DNA of 60,237 bases from DASVXQ01 sp036392615 (GCA_036392615.1 DASVXQ010000087.1:1-60237); one strand, 5' to 3'. Positions 17,428 through 25,714 are shown, counted from the stretch's first letter. Numbers and translations: made by a program. The notes: generated by a model from the letters alone, not told the origin.

Positions 17428-17453
17428 GGCGGGGAGCCGGACGGCTCCCCGCC
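17428..17453 (+). terminator. Intra-operon hairpin after the substrate-binding protein gene
   Basis: GGCGGGGAGCC (17428-17438) and GGCTCCCCGCC (17443-17453) form a perfect 11-bp stem with a GGAC loop. It sits between the lipoprotein stop and the ATPase gene, as is usual where binding-protein mRNA must be more abundant than the rest of the operon. It is likely a 3' stabiliser or partial terminator. Confidence 0.6.
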
Positions 17454-17475
17454 TTACGCCCCTTGAGGAGGCAGC

Positions 17476-19002
17476 TTGAAGCTCGAGCTCAAGGGGATCA
17501 CCAAGCGGTTCCCTGGGGTGGTTGCCAACGACGGCATCGACCTCGCCGTCGGGGATGGTGAGATCCATGCGCTGCTGGGGGAGAACGGCGCGGGCAAGAC
17601 CACCCTGATGAACATCCTGTACGGCCTGTACCACGCGGACGCCGGCGAGATCCTCATCGACGACCGGCCGGTCCGCTTCCACAGCCCCGCCGACGCCATC
17701 GCCGCCGGCATCGGCATGGTCCACCAGCACTTCATGCTCATCCCGGTGTTCACCGTCGCGGAGAACGCCATCCTCGGCATCGAGCCGACCAGCCGCGGCG
17801 GGCTGCTCGACCGCATGAAGGCCAAGCGCGAGGTGCGCGAGCTCTCGCAGCGCTACGGGCTGGTGGTCGACCCGGACGCGATGGTGGAGGACCTGCCGGT
17901 CGGCGTGCAGCAGCGGGTCGAGATCCTCAAGGCGCTGCTGCGCGAGGCGCGCCTGCTGATCCTCGACGAGCCGACCGCGGTGCTCACCCCACAGGAGACC
18001 GAGGACCTGTTCGCGATCATGCGGTCGCTCAAGGCGTCCGGGCACTCGGTGCTGTTCATCACCCACAAGCTCAAGGAGGTCCTGCCGGTCGCGGACCGGA
18101 TCACCGTGCTGCGCAACGGCCGGGTGGTCGGTTCGACCGTGCCGGCCGAGACCAGCGAGCAGGAGCTCGCCTCGATGATGGTGGGGCGCTCGGTGCTGCT
18201 GCGGGTGCCCAAGGAGCCGGCCGAGCCGGGCGAGGTGGTCCTGGAGGTCGACGGCCTCACCGTGCCCGACGACCGCGGCCATGTGGCGGTCGACGACCTG
18301 TCGTTGAAGGTCCGCGCCGGCGAGATCGTCGCCATCGCCGGCGTCCAGGGCAACGGCCAGACGGAGCTGGTGGAGGCGCTCACCGGGCTGGTCCACCCGC
18401 TGGCCGGCACGATCTCGCTGGCCGGCAGGCGGCTCGACCGCGCCAGTCCGCGCTCGGTGCTGCGCTCCGGCGTCGCCCACGTGCCCGAGGACCGCATCAA
18501 GGACGGCCTGGTCGCCAGCTTCTCGATCGCCGAGAACCTGGTGCTCAACACCTACGACACCGCGCCGTTCGCCCGCGGCCCGGTGATGGACACCGGCGCG
18601 GTCCACGCCGCCGCGGTCGAGCGGGCCAAGGAGTTCGACGTCCGCGCCCCCTCGGTCGACGTGGAGGTCAGCACCCTGTCGGGCGGCAACCAGCAGAAGG
18701 TGATCATCGCCAGGGAGCTGTCGCGTCCCATCCGGCTGCTGATCGCCTCGCAGCCGACCCGCGGGCTGGACGTCGGCTCGATCGAGTACGTGCACCGCCG
18801 CATCGTGGCCGCGCGCGACCAGGGCGACGCGGTGCTGATCGTCTCCTCCGAGCTGGACGAGGTGATGGCGCTGGCCGACCGCATCCTGGTGATGTTCCGC
18901 GGGCGGATCGTGGGCGAGCGCCCAGGTGACACCGACCGCGACGAGATCGGCCTGCTGATGGCCGGTGCCCACGGGGAGCGGCAGGGGGAGGTGGCCAGTT
19001 GA
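17476..19002 (+). CDS. Nucleoside ABC importer ATP-binding protein (two ABC domains)
   Basis: The 508-residue protein has two tandem ATPase domains as in RbsA/NupA-type importers. The first has Walker A GENGAGKTT, the MVHQHFMLIPVFTVAENAIL segment and Walker B LLILDEPTAVLTP. The second has a degenerate Walker A GVQGNGQTEL, the signature LSGGNQQK and an altered Walker B LLIASQPTRGLD. The asymmetry is normal for the family. The start codon is TTG at 17476, with GAGGAGGCAGC upstream. It energises the two permeases encoded immediately downstream, the first of which overlaps its stop. Confidence 0.93.
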   Translation: MKLELKGITKRFPGVVANDGIDLAVGDGEIHALLGENGAGKTTLMNILYGLYHADAGEILIDDRPVRFHSPADAIAAGIGMVHQHFMLIPVFTVAENAILGIEPTSRGGLLDRMKAKREVRELSQRYGLVVDPDAMVEDLPVGVQQRVEILKALLREARLLILDEPTAVLTPQETEDLFAIMRSLKASGHSVLFITHKLKEVLPVADRITVLRNGRVVGSTVPAETSEQELASMMVGRSVLLRVPKEPAEPGEVVLEVDGLTVPDDRGHVAVDDLSLKVRAGEIVAIAGVQGNGQTELVEALTGLVHPLAGTISLAGRRLDRASPRSVLRSGVAHVPEDRIKDGLVASFSIAENLVLNTYDTAPFARGPVMDTGAVHAAAVERAKEFDVRAPSVDVEVSTLSGGNQQKVIIARELSRPIRLLIASQPTRGLDVGSIEYVHRRIVAARDQGDAVLIVSSELDEVMALADRILVMFRGRIVGERPGDTDRDEIGLLMAGAHGERQGEVAS

Positions 19003-20225
19003 CCGAGCCGGCCGTCAAGGCGCCAGAGGTCCAGGAGCCGTCGCCACCACCCCGCCGCCCGCTGGTCTCCCGCTTCGTCGAGGAGCTGACCAGCCCCAGC
19101 CCGGTGCTGGTCACCGTGCTGGCGATCTTCACCGCGCTGGTGGTCGGCGCGGTGCTGATCGTCTTCTCGGACGAGCAGGTGCTGTCCACCTGGGGGTACT
19201 TCTTCGCCGCCCCGGGCGACGCGCTACGGGCCTCCTGGGACGCGATCGCCGCGGCCTACGGCGCGCTGCTGTCGGGCGCGGTCGGCAGCCCCAGCGCGCT
19301 GTCGGAGACGATCGTGGCGGCCACGCCGCTGATCCTGACCGGTCTCGGCGTCGCGCTCGGCTTCCGCGCCGGGCTGTTCAACATCGGCGCCGAGGGGCAG
19401 CTGATCGCCGGCGGGCTGGTGGCCGGCTACGTCGGGTTCGCGATCCACGGCCTGCCGGTGTTCGTCCACCTGCCGCTGGCGCTGCTCTGCGGGTTCCTCG
19501 GCGGGGCGATCTGGGGCTTCGTGCCGGGCATCCTGAAGGCCACCACCGGGGCGCATGAGGTGATCACCACCATCATGCTCAACTACGTGGCCATCAACCT
19601 GTCGCTGTACCTGCTTGCCAGCTCCACCTTCCGGCGGCCAGGGCGGATCGACCCTATCTCCAGGATCGTGGCGGTGCCCGCCCGCCTGCCGCACCTGGCC
19701 GGGCAGGGGCTGCGGCTGCACGCCGGCATCATCGTCGCGCTGCTGGCCGCCGTGGCGGTCGCCTGGCTGCTCAGCCGCAGCACGCTCGGCTTCGAGCTGC
19801 GCGCCTCGGGCGCGAACCCCGCCGCGGCCCTCACCGCCGGCATCAACATCAAGCGCGCCACGGTCATGGCGATGGTGCTGGCCGGCTCGCTCGCCGGCCT
19901 GGCCGGCGCGGTGCAGGTCCTCGGCCTCCAGTTCAGCCTGGCCCCAGGCTTCTCCGGCGGGCTCGGCTTCGACGCCATCACGCTGGCGCTGCTGGGGCGC
20001 GCCAACCCGCTCGGGGTGGTGCTGGCCGCCTTGCTGTTCGGCGCGCTGCGCGCTGGCGGCCTGCAGATGCAGGCGGCCACCTCGACGCCGATCGACATCG
20101 TCACCGTGATCCAGTCGCTGATCGTGATCTTCGTGGCCGCGCCGGCGCTGGTGCGCGCCATCTACCGGATCAAGGGCGCGCGGGCCGACACCGGCGCGCC
20201 GCTGTCCAAGGGATGGGGAGGCTGA
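18999..20225 (+). CDS. Nucleoside ABC importer permease, first subunit
   Basis: The 408-residue BPD_transp_2-type permease starts with a TTG overlapping the ATPase stop by 4 bases. It has a cytoplasmic N-terminus of about 35 residues and then some ten hydrophobic helices. The family motif GFRAGLFNIGAEGQLIAGGL is followed by GAHEVITTIMLNYVAINLSL. It pairs with the permease at 20228 to form the channel. The coupling overlap implies a fixed stoichiometry with the ATPase. Confidence 0.93.
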   Translation: MTEPAVKAPEVQEPSPPPRRPLVSRFVEELTSPSPVLVTVLAIFTALVVGAVLIVFSDEQVLSTWGYFFAAPGDALRASWDAIAAAYGALLSGAVGSPSALSETIVAATPLILTGLGVALGFRAGLFNIGAEGQLIAGGLVAGYVGFAIHGLPVFVHLPLALLCGFLGGAIWGFVPGILKATTGAHEVITTIMLNYVAINLSLYLLASSTFRRPGRIDPISRIVAVPARLPHLAGQGLRLHAGIIVALLAAVAVAWLLSRSTLGFELRASGANPAAALTAGINIKRATVMAMVLAGSLAGLAGAVQVLGLQFSLAPGFSGGLGFDAITLALLGRANPLGVVLAALLFGALRAGGLQMQAATSTPIDIVTVIQSLIVIFVAAPALVRAIYRIKGARADTGAPLSKGWGG

Positions 20226-20227
20226 GC

Positions 20228-21499
20228 ATGGCCGTCGGGGCGACCGCGGGGCTGGGGCGCGCACGCGCCTCCACCGACCTGCGCCGCCGCGTGAGCGGCG
20301 TGCTCTACCTGGTGCTGGCCGGGATCATGGCGGGCCCCTTCGGGCTGGGCGTGCCGGCCGGGACCGACGCGACCTTCATCCTCCACCAGGCGCCGGCCAT
20401 CTCGGTCCCCGACGCGGTCATCCCGGTGCGGCCCTTCGCGCTGGTGCTGGCGGCGATCTGCGCCTACCTCGGCGCCCACCAGATCGCCCGCGGCTTCGGC
20501 CGCCGCGCCGGTCTGGTGCTCGGCGCGGTGCTGGCGCTGTTCGTGCTGAGCTTCCTGGCCTGGGCGGCCAAGGACAACTCCATGAACCTGGTGGGGCTGC
20601 TGGGCAGCACGCTGCTGCGCTCGGTGCCGCTGACGCTGGGCGCGCTGTCCGGCGTGCTGTGCGAGCGCGCCGGAGTGATCAACGTGGCCATCGAGGGCCA
20701 GTTCCTGGTGGCCGCGTTCGCCGGCGCGATGGTCGGCAGCGCCACCCAGACGCTGTGGTTCGGGCTGATCGCCGGGGTGCTCGTCGGCGGCCTGATGGGC
20801 GCGCTGCTGGCGGCGCTGGCGATCCGCTACCAGGTCGACCAGATCGTGGTCGGGGTGGTGCTCAACCTGTTCGCGCTGGGGCTCACCGGCTTCCTCACCG
20901 ACCGGGTGCTGATCCCGCACCAGGCGACCTTCAACAGCCCCAGCGTGTTCTCGTCGGTGGCGATCCCCGGGCTGTCGAAGATCCCGATCATCGGGCCGGT
21001 GCTGTTCAACCAGAACGTGTTCGTCTACCTGATGTACATCATGCTGGTGGTGCTCCACGTCGCGCTGTTCCACACGCGCTGGGGCCTGCGGGTCCGCGCC
21101 GTCGGCGAGCACCCGCGCGCGGCCGACACGGTCGGCATCCGGGTGCTCGGCGTGCGCTACCGCAACGTCATCCTCGGCGGCATGATGGCCGGCCTCGGCG
21201 GCGCCTACTTCACGCTCGGGTCGGTCGGCTCCTTCGCCAAGAACATGACCTCCGGCCGCGGGTTCATCGCCCTGGCGGCGATGATCTTCGGGCACTGGAG
21301 CCCCCTGGGCGCCTTCGCCGCGGCGCTGCTGTTCGGCTTCGCCGACGCGCTGCAGAGCATCCTGGCCGTCCTGAACGTGCCCATCCCCTCGCAGTTCCTG
21401 CTGATGGCGCCGTACATCGCCACCGTCCTGGCGGTCGCCGGCCTGGTCGGCCGCGTGCGCCCGCCGGCCGCCGACGGCCAGCCGTATAGCAAGCAGTAG
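20228..21499 (+). CDS. Nucleoside ABC importer permease, second subunit
   Basis: The 423-residue BPD_transp_2 permease has the conserved VPLTLGALSGVLCERAGVIN then VAIEGQF segment and about ten helices, ending in MAPYIATVLAVAGLVGRVR. I chose the ATG at 20228, two bases after the preceding stop, with GGGGAGG at good spacing; an ATG at 20213 inside the previous gene is the alternative. It completes the BMP-NupA-NupB-NupC-like set, a whole importer in one operon. Confidence 0.93.
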   Translation: MAVGATAGLGRARASTDLRRRVSGVLYLVLAGIMAGPFGLGVPAGTDATFILHQAPAISVPDAVIPVRPFALVLAAICAYLGAHQIARGFGRRAGLVLGAVLALFVLSFLAWAAKDNSMNLVGLLGSTLLRSVPLTLGALSGVLCERAGVINVAIEGQFLVAAFAGAMVGSATQTLWFGLIAGVLVGGLMGALLAALAIRYQVDQIVVGVVLNLFALGLTGFLTDRVLIPHQATFNSPSVFSSVAIPGLSKIPIIGPVLFNQNVFVYLMYIMLVVLHVALFHTRWGLRVRAVGEHPRAADTVGIRVLGVRYRNVILGGMMAGLGGAYFTLGSVGSFAKNMTSGRGFIALAAMIFGHWSPLGAFAAALLFGFADALQSILAVLNVPIPSQFLLMAPYIATVLAVAGLVGRVRPPAADGQPYSKQ

Positions 21500-21676
21500 G
21501 GCCGAACCAGCTGGCCGCTCGTCCCGGACGTGCCAGTGTGCCGAAAATCTTCGGCTTCGCGCGCTTCGTGGAGAGTATCCTCAAGATTTCTAGTGACAAG
21601 CGGCGCGCAGGTACGTAAGACTGCCAGATCGACGGTGCGTCGGTGACGGCCTACCAAGCGGGAGAGGGGAGCCGGC

Positions 21677-22144
21677 ATGCGCGCAGAGATCGGGGAGGCC
21701 TATGAGGCCTCCGCCACGTCGACCCGCGCACTGGAGCGGGCGAAGGGCCAGCGGCTCAGCCTGCGACGCGCGATCGACGAGTTCCACGAGGTCCTGGACG
21801 GGCCTGGGCGCGATCCGGTCGACCGCCTGGTTCCCATCCTCGAGCAGCTGCGCCTGGTCTTCGGCGTCCACGTCGAGGTGACCGAGGCGCCGGGCGGCCT
21901 GTACGAGGAGATCCTCGAGATCGCCCCGCGGCTCGCCAACAAGATCGCCCGCTTCAAGCGGGAGCACATCGTCATCGCCAGGGCGATCGTCTCGGCGCAT
22001 GACGACCTGCGGTCCGACGGCGACACCCCGCCGGACCTCCACGCGCGCCTCGTCCACCTCCACGAGGTGCTCTCGCGCCACCGCCGTCGCGGCGCGGACC
22101 TCGTGTACGAGGCCTATCACGTGGACATCGGCGGCGAGAGCTGA
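21677..22144 (+). CDS. Hypothetical all-helical protein (possibly hemerythrin-like)
   Basis: The 155-residue protein appears to be a bundle of four amphipathic helices with several spaced His and Glu residues: EFHEVL, FGVHVEVTE, FKREHIVIARAI and HLHEVLSRHRRRGADLVYEA. This spacing recalls hemerythrin HHE domains, but the match is weak and I do not assign it. No membrane segment or signal is present. GAGAGGGGAG precedes the ATG. It lies between the nucleoside importer operon and a stand-alone response regulator gene. Both neighbours leave gaps of over 170 bases, so it is probably monocistronic. Confidence 0.7.
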   Translation: MRAEIGEAYEASATSTRALERAKGQRLSLRRAIDEFHEVLDGPGRDPVDRLVPILEQLRLVFGVHVEVTEAPGGLYEEILEIAPRLANKIARFKREHIVIARAIVSAHDDLRSDGDTPPDLHARLVHLHEVLSRHRRRGADLVYEAYHVDIGGES

Positions 22145-22266
22145 CCCGCCGACCACATCCCTGGCGAATACGGCGCCCGCTGACGCGGGCGGCGGTGCCG
22201 TGCGGCCCGGGGAGTCCCGATCCCCACGGCCTGCCGTGATGCGCCGGCTTTGTCGGGCGCGCGCGG

Positions 22267-22309
22267 AGTGCTACTTGCACTTGGCAGATGCATATTTGCA
22301 TTAGCACTT
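22267..22309 (+). promoter_or_regulatory. Nested AT-rich dyads upstream of the response regulator gene
   Basis: AGTGCTA (22267-22273) and TAGCACT (22302-22308) are perfect inverted arms. Within them ATGCA and TGCAT (22288-22292 and 22297-22301) form a second dyad. ATATTTGCATTAGCACTT at 22292-22309 matches the site before the gene at 7934 in 15 of 18 bases, with only pyrimidine changes. The arms lie about 85 to 125 bases before the ATG at 22393. It is a good candidate for a shared regulator site. Confidence 0.55.
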
Positions 22310-22392
22310 GCATCGGCACTTGGCGTGAACGATCATACGAGGCGCAGGGGGGACCGCCATACGGCTTGCCCGACTTTGCGCAGGGGGTCGCG

Positions 22393-22818
22393 ATGCCAAG
22401 CGCGAGCACCGAGACCGGCGCGCTGCGGGTACTGGTCGTCGATGACAGTGCCCCGCTGCGAGAACGAGTTTGCCTGGCGCTTGCGCAGGCCGGTCTGACC
22501 GTCGTGGGCGAGGCGTCGGACGGCGCCAACGCCCTCGTCCAGACCGCGGCGCAGCGCCCCGACGTTGTCCTGATGGACGTCTCCATGCCAGGGATGAACG
22601 GAATCGAGGCGACCAGGACCCTGCGGGACCGTCATCCCGACACCCGCGTGGTCCTGTGGAGCGGCGACACCGACGCCCACCTGGCCGACGCCGTCTGGCA
22701 CTCCGGCGCGCACGCCGGACTCGCCAAGGGCATCCGGACCAGTGAGCTGATCGCCACCCTGCGGCGGGTCTGCGGCTACGGCACGCGGACCGCGTGGGAC
22801 CCGGCGGCGGCCACCTAG
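22393..22818 (+). CDS. Stand-alone response regulator receiver protein
   Basis: The 141-residue protein is a single receiver domain: LRVLVVDDSAPLRERV with the acidic pair, the phosphoacceptor strand RPDVVLMDVSMPGMNGIEA, VVLWSGD and the Lys segment HAGLAKG. No output domain follows; only about 20 residues remain after the last helix. The ATG at 22393 has AGGGGG upstream; the frame is open further but that portion covers the AT-rich dyad. No cognate histidine kinase is nearby, so it may act as a phosphorylation relay or through protein contacts. Confidence 0.88.
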   Translation: MPSASTETGALRVLVVDDSAPLRERVCLALAQAGLTVVGEASDGANALVQTAAQRPDVVLMDVSMPGMNGIEATRTLRDRHPDTRVVLWSGDTDAHLADAVWHSGAHAGLAKGIRTSELIATLRRVCGYGTRTAWDPAAAT

Positions 22819-22834
22819 CCCGGACGCCCATTCC

Positions 22835-22855
22835 GGCCCGGCGCACCGCCGGGCC
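22835..22855. terminator. First of two tandem CAC-loop hairpins
   Basis: GGCCCGGCG and CGCCGGGCC form a perfect 9-bp stem with a CAC loop, directly after the response regulator stop. The gene on the other strand converges here. Confidence 0.6.
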
Positions 22856-22865
22856 GCCTGACGGT

Positions 22866-22886
22866 GGCCGGGCGCACCGCCCGGCC
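22866..22886. terminator. Second of two tandem CAC-loop hairpins
   Basis: GGCCGGGCG and CGCCCGGCC form another perfect 9-bp stem with the same CAC loop, 10 bases after the first. It lies just beyond the PadR gene stop and can serve both convergent genes. Confidence 0.6.
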
Positions 22887-22891
22887 CCACG

Positions 22892-23488
22892 TTATGCGTG
22901 ACCTGGCCCTTCCGGACCGGCCAGGTCACGCTCGCGTGCAGCCCGATCCCCGCGGAGCCGCAGCCGTGGCGGCAGCCGCTCGAACCAGTCGAGCACCGCC
23001 CGCTCGTAGCTGATGCCGAACTCCAGCGCCGCCAGGGCGTACGGCGCCCGCTCGCTGGCTCCGGCCGCCACCGCGGCGCGGTGCTGCCGCTCGTAGCCGG
23101 CCAGCCGCCCGGCGTGGACCGCCTGGTGGCGCTCCAGGAAGCCGCGCAGCACCTCGTCCGGCAGGTGCCCGCCGAACAGCACGGTGAGCAGCAGCGGGAA
23201 GCGGATCGTCTCGGGCCCCGGCTCGCGCCGCACCCACTCGGCGAAGGCCCTGCGCCCGGCCTCGGTGAGGCTGTAGGGGCGGCGGTCGCGCGGGCCGCGC
23301 TCGCCCGCCTCGACCAGCCCCGCCTCGGCCATCGCGGCCAGCTCGCGGTACACCTGGCTCTGGGTGATCGACCAGAAGTCGCCGATCTCGCCCTGGGCCG
23401 TCTGCACCAGGTCCCAGCCGGTCAGCGGACCTTGGTGGAGGAACCCGAGCAGCGACGCCGCGGTGGCGTTGAGCGGTCGTCCGGCCAT
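22892..23488 (-). CDS. PadR family transcriptional regulator
   Basis: The 198-residue protein has an N-terminal winged helix (SLLGFLHQGPLTGWDLVQTA, SQVYRELAAMAEAGLVEAG) and a C-terminal helical dimerisation domain, the usual PadR layout. GGAGGAG lies before the ATG. It is divergent from a small membrane protein gene, and the gap carries paired sites with the sequence GACATTCCATTGTG. It most likely represses both itself and that gene until a ligand binds. The last codons contain a 13-bp self-complementary arm pair, which may add to the terminator hairpins. Confidence 0.9.
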   Translation of the reverse strand: MAGRPLNATAASLLGFLHQGPLTGWDLVQTAQGEIGDFWSITQSQVYRELAAMAEAGLVEAGERGPRDRRPYSLTEAGRRAFAEWVRREPGPETIRFPLLLTVLFGGHLPDEVLRGFLERHQAVHAGRLAGYERQHRAAVAAGASERAPYALAALEFGISYERAVLDWFERLPPRLRLRGDRAARERDLAGPEGPGHA

Positions 23489-23555
23489 GGCGTCTCCTCC
23501 CTTCGGCGGCTTGGCGCCGCCGACCGGCGGCCCGGAGCGCCGCCGACGCGCCCCC

Positions 23556-23608
23556 TTGACATTCCATTGTGTCAGGTCCATCGTCGGTTGGGAGGACATT
23601 CCATTGTG
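23556..23608 (+). promoter_or_regulatory. Paired PadR-type operators and promoter in a divergent gap
   Basis: GACATTCCATTGTG occurs at 23558-23571 and again at 23595-23608. The first copy lies in TGACA-TTCCATTG-TGTCA, a clear dyad that also overlaps a TTGACA -35-like box at 23556. The second overlaps the GTG start and ribosome site of the gene at 23606. Binding at both would block transcription and translation initiation. Confidence 0.6.
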
Positions 23609-24043
23609 GAAGGTCGTGACGACGTGGATCCGACGCTCCAGCTCTCTTCCGATTCCAGGACCACCGCCGGGGTCATCCTGCTGACCATCCTGTTCGTCGA
23701 GTTCGGCGGCTGGACCGTGCTCCGTATGGTGCGCGGCCACCAGCCGAGCACGGAGTTCCAGCGGACCTTCGCCCGCGCCGGGCACGCGCACGCCGGCGTG
23801 CTGGTCACCCTCGCGCTGGTCGGGCTCGTCCTGGTCGACGCCGCCGACGTGCACGGGCTCGTCGCCGTGCTGGCACGCAACGGCATCTGGGCCGCGGCCG
23901 TGCTGATGCCGGCCGGCTTCTTCCTGTCGTCGGCCGGGCGCGCGGTGGTGCGGCCCAACCGGCTGATCGTGCTGCTCTACGCGGGCATGGTCGCGCTGGC
24001 GCTGGGCGTGGCGTCGCTCGGCGTCGGCCTGCTCACCGCCTGA
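23606..24043 (+). CDS. Small four-helix membrane protein, PadR-controlled
   Basis: The 145-residue protein starts at a GTG with GGGAGG 10 bases upstream. After a short polar start it has four hydrophobic helices: AGVILLTILFVEFGGWTVL, GVLVTLALVGLVLVDAA, IWAAAVLMPAGFFLSSAG and LIVLLYAGMVALALGVASLG. A HAHAG motif precedes helix 2. The family is not recognised beyond similar actinobacterial membrane proteins. The context with a divergent PadR regulator suggests a role in response to a membrane-active compound; this is inference. Confidence 0.78.
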   Translation: MEGRDDVDPTLQLSSDSRTTAGVILLTILFVEFGGWTVLRMVRGHQPSTEFQRTFARAGHAHAGVLVTLALVGLVLVDAADVHGLVAVLARNGIWAAAVLMPAGFFLSSAGRAVVRPNRLIVLLYAGMVALALGVASLGVGLLTA

Positions 24044-24057
24044 CCGCGGCGACCGGG

Positions 24058-24996
24058 CTACGGCAGGACCTGTGTGCCCGCCTCGCCGGCCAGGGCCTTC
24101 TCGGACAGCTCCGGGGTGGTGATCACCGCCCGGCGGCCGCCGCGCTCCAGGAAGCGCAGCACGGCGCGCACCTTGGGGAGCATGCTGCCGGGCGCGAACT
24201 GTCCCTGGCGGGCGTGGGCGGCCAACTCGACGGTGGCGACCTCCTGCAGGTCCCGCTGGGTCGGGCGGCCGTAGTCGATCGCCACGTGCTCGACGCCGGT
24301 GAGGATCATCAGCACCTCGGCGCCGATGTCGGCCGCGACCAGCGCCGAGGCCAGGTCCTTGTCGACCACCGCCTCGACCCCGACCAGGGTGCCGTCGCCC
24401 CCGCGCACCACCGGCACGCCGCCGCCGCCGACCGCGACCACCACCGCGCCGGTGGCCAGCAGCGAGCGGATCGCCCGCTCCTCGACGATCTCCCGCGGCT
24501 CCGGCGACGGCACCACCCGCCGCCAGCCGCGCCCGGCGTCCTCCTTCATGATCCAGCCGCTGGCGGCCATCCTGGCGCGCGCCTCGTCCTCCCCGTAGGC
24601 GCGGCCGATCGGCTTGGAGGGGTCCTGGAAGGCGGGGTCGGCGGCGTCGACCACCGTGCGGGTGACCAGCGCCACCGCCGGGCGCCGCACGCCGGCCGTG
24701 CGGAAGGCGTCGTCGAGGCACGATGCCAGCACGTAGCCGAGGTCGCCCTGGGTGCCGGCCACGCAGGCGTCCAGCGGCAGCCGGGGGAGCACGTCGGCGG
24801 AGCGCTCGCTGCGCAGCAGCGCGTCGCCGACCTGCGGGCCGTTGCCGTGGGTCACCAGCAGCGGCCGCTCGCTGAAGTGCACCAGATGCTCCGCGGTCGC
24901 CCGGACCAGCTCGGACTGGGCCGAGCGGGAGGTCCGGTGGGAAGGCGGAGCGATCGCGTTGCCGCCCAGCGCCACGACCACAGGTGATTCGCGCAC
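24058..24996 (-). CDS. arcC: Carbamate kinase
   Basis: The 312-residue amino-acid-kinase-fold enzyme interconverts carbamoyl phosphate plus ADP with ATP plus carbamate. Motifs are VVALGGNAI, LLVTHGNGPQVGD, PLDACVAGTQGDLGY, AVGGGGVPVV and MLPKVRAVLRFLERGG. I start at the GTG at 24996, with GAGGAGGG upstream. No arginine deiminase or ornithine transcarbamylase gene is adjacent, so it is an orphan that may serve catabolism of carbamoyl phosphate from another pathway. Its stop lies 14 bases from the stop of the convergent membrane protein gene. Confidence 0.95.
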   Translation of the reverse strand: MRESPVVVALGGNAIAPPSHRTSRSAQSELVRATAEHLVHFSERPLLVTHGNGPQVGDALLRSERSADVLPRLPLDACVAGTQGDLGYVLASCLDDAFRTAGVRRPAVALVTRTVVDAADPAFQDPSKPIGRAYGEDEARARMAASGWIMKEDAGRGWRRVVPSPEPREIVEERAIRSLLATGAVVVAVGGGGVPVVRGGDGTLVGVEAVVDKDLASALVAADIGAEVLMILTGVEHVAIDYGRPTQRDLQEVATVELAAHARQGQFAPGSMLPKVRAVLRFLERGGRRAVITTPELSEKALAGEAGTQVLP

Positions 24997-25126
24997 GAAG
25001 CCCTCCTCGTACCACGACGCGCGGGCTTCCCGCGCGGCACGCCGGTGTGCCTGGACGACAAAGAGTATCCGAAGGCGGCGCGGAGGGCCGGCCGACACCG
25101 ACCCGGCCGCTTCCACCGGCGGCCGC

Positions 25127-25714
25127 TCAGCCGAGCGGGATGCCCCAGAGGGCGAACCAGCGGCCGAGCTCCGGCTCGATCGGCAGGTCGTTCCCCAGCG
25201 CGCCGCGCACGCGCAGCTCCAGCTCGTTGTCGCGGCGCTCGCCCTCCAGCGGCGCGAACGGGTAGAAGGTGCCGCGCTTGTACAGGTAGACCAGGTAGCA
25301 GCGCTGCTTGGCCTGCCCCGAGGAGCCGTCGGTGTCGAAGGCGAACACCGAGCAGAGCAGCTGCGGCCCGAAGCCGTGCTCCTCAAGGGTCGAGTTGACC
25401 ATGTGGGCGCTGGTGACCAGGTCCTCGAGCTGTGGGTCGCCGAGCACCACCCAGCGGTAGCCGAAGCGGTCGTCGGTGACCCGCAGGGTCGATCCCGCCT
25501 CGCGGACCGCCAGCTCCAGCAGCTGGGTCATCTCGCTGGAGGTCTCGGCGAAGCTGGCCGCGGAGGCCGGCTTGAAGCAGACCGCCGCCTCGCCCGACGG
25601 CTTCATGCCGAGCGCGGCCTCCAGCGTGATCGCCGCGCCGCTCAGGCCGAACAGCGCGTCGAGCTGTGCCTGCTTGGGCCTGGTGCGCCCGAGCAGCACG
25701 TCCAGGAACTTCAT
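25127..25714 (-). CDS. pspAB: PspA-associated protein PspAB
   Basis: The 195-residue protein begins MKFLDVLLGRTRPKQAQLDA and contains the conserved LEDLVTSAHMVNSTLEEHGF then GPQLLCSVFAF stretch of PspAB. The family accompanies actinobacterial PspA and HtpX and is linked to envelope stress; its biochemistry is not settled. Its ATG overlaps the stop of the HtpX gene by 4 bases. It is the last gene of the pspA-pspAA-htpX-pspAB operon. Confidence 0.85.
   Translation of the reverse strand: MKFLDVLLGRTRPKQAQLDALFGLSGAAITLEAALGMKPSGEAAVCFKPASAASFAETSSEMTQLLELAVREAGSTLRVTDDRFGYRWVVLGDPQLEDLVTSAHMVNSTLEEHGFGPQLLCSVFAFDTDGSSGQAKQRCYLVYLYKRGTFYPFAPLEGERRDNELELRVRGALGNDLPIEPELGRWFALWGIPLG

Noticed and set aside
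22267..22308. CIRCE-like element for HrcA
   Set aside because: The half-site TTAGCACT matches, but the spacer is 28 rather than 9 bases and the downstream gene is not a chaperone.
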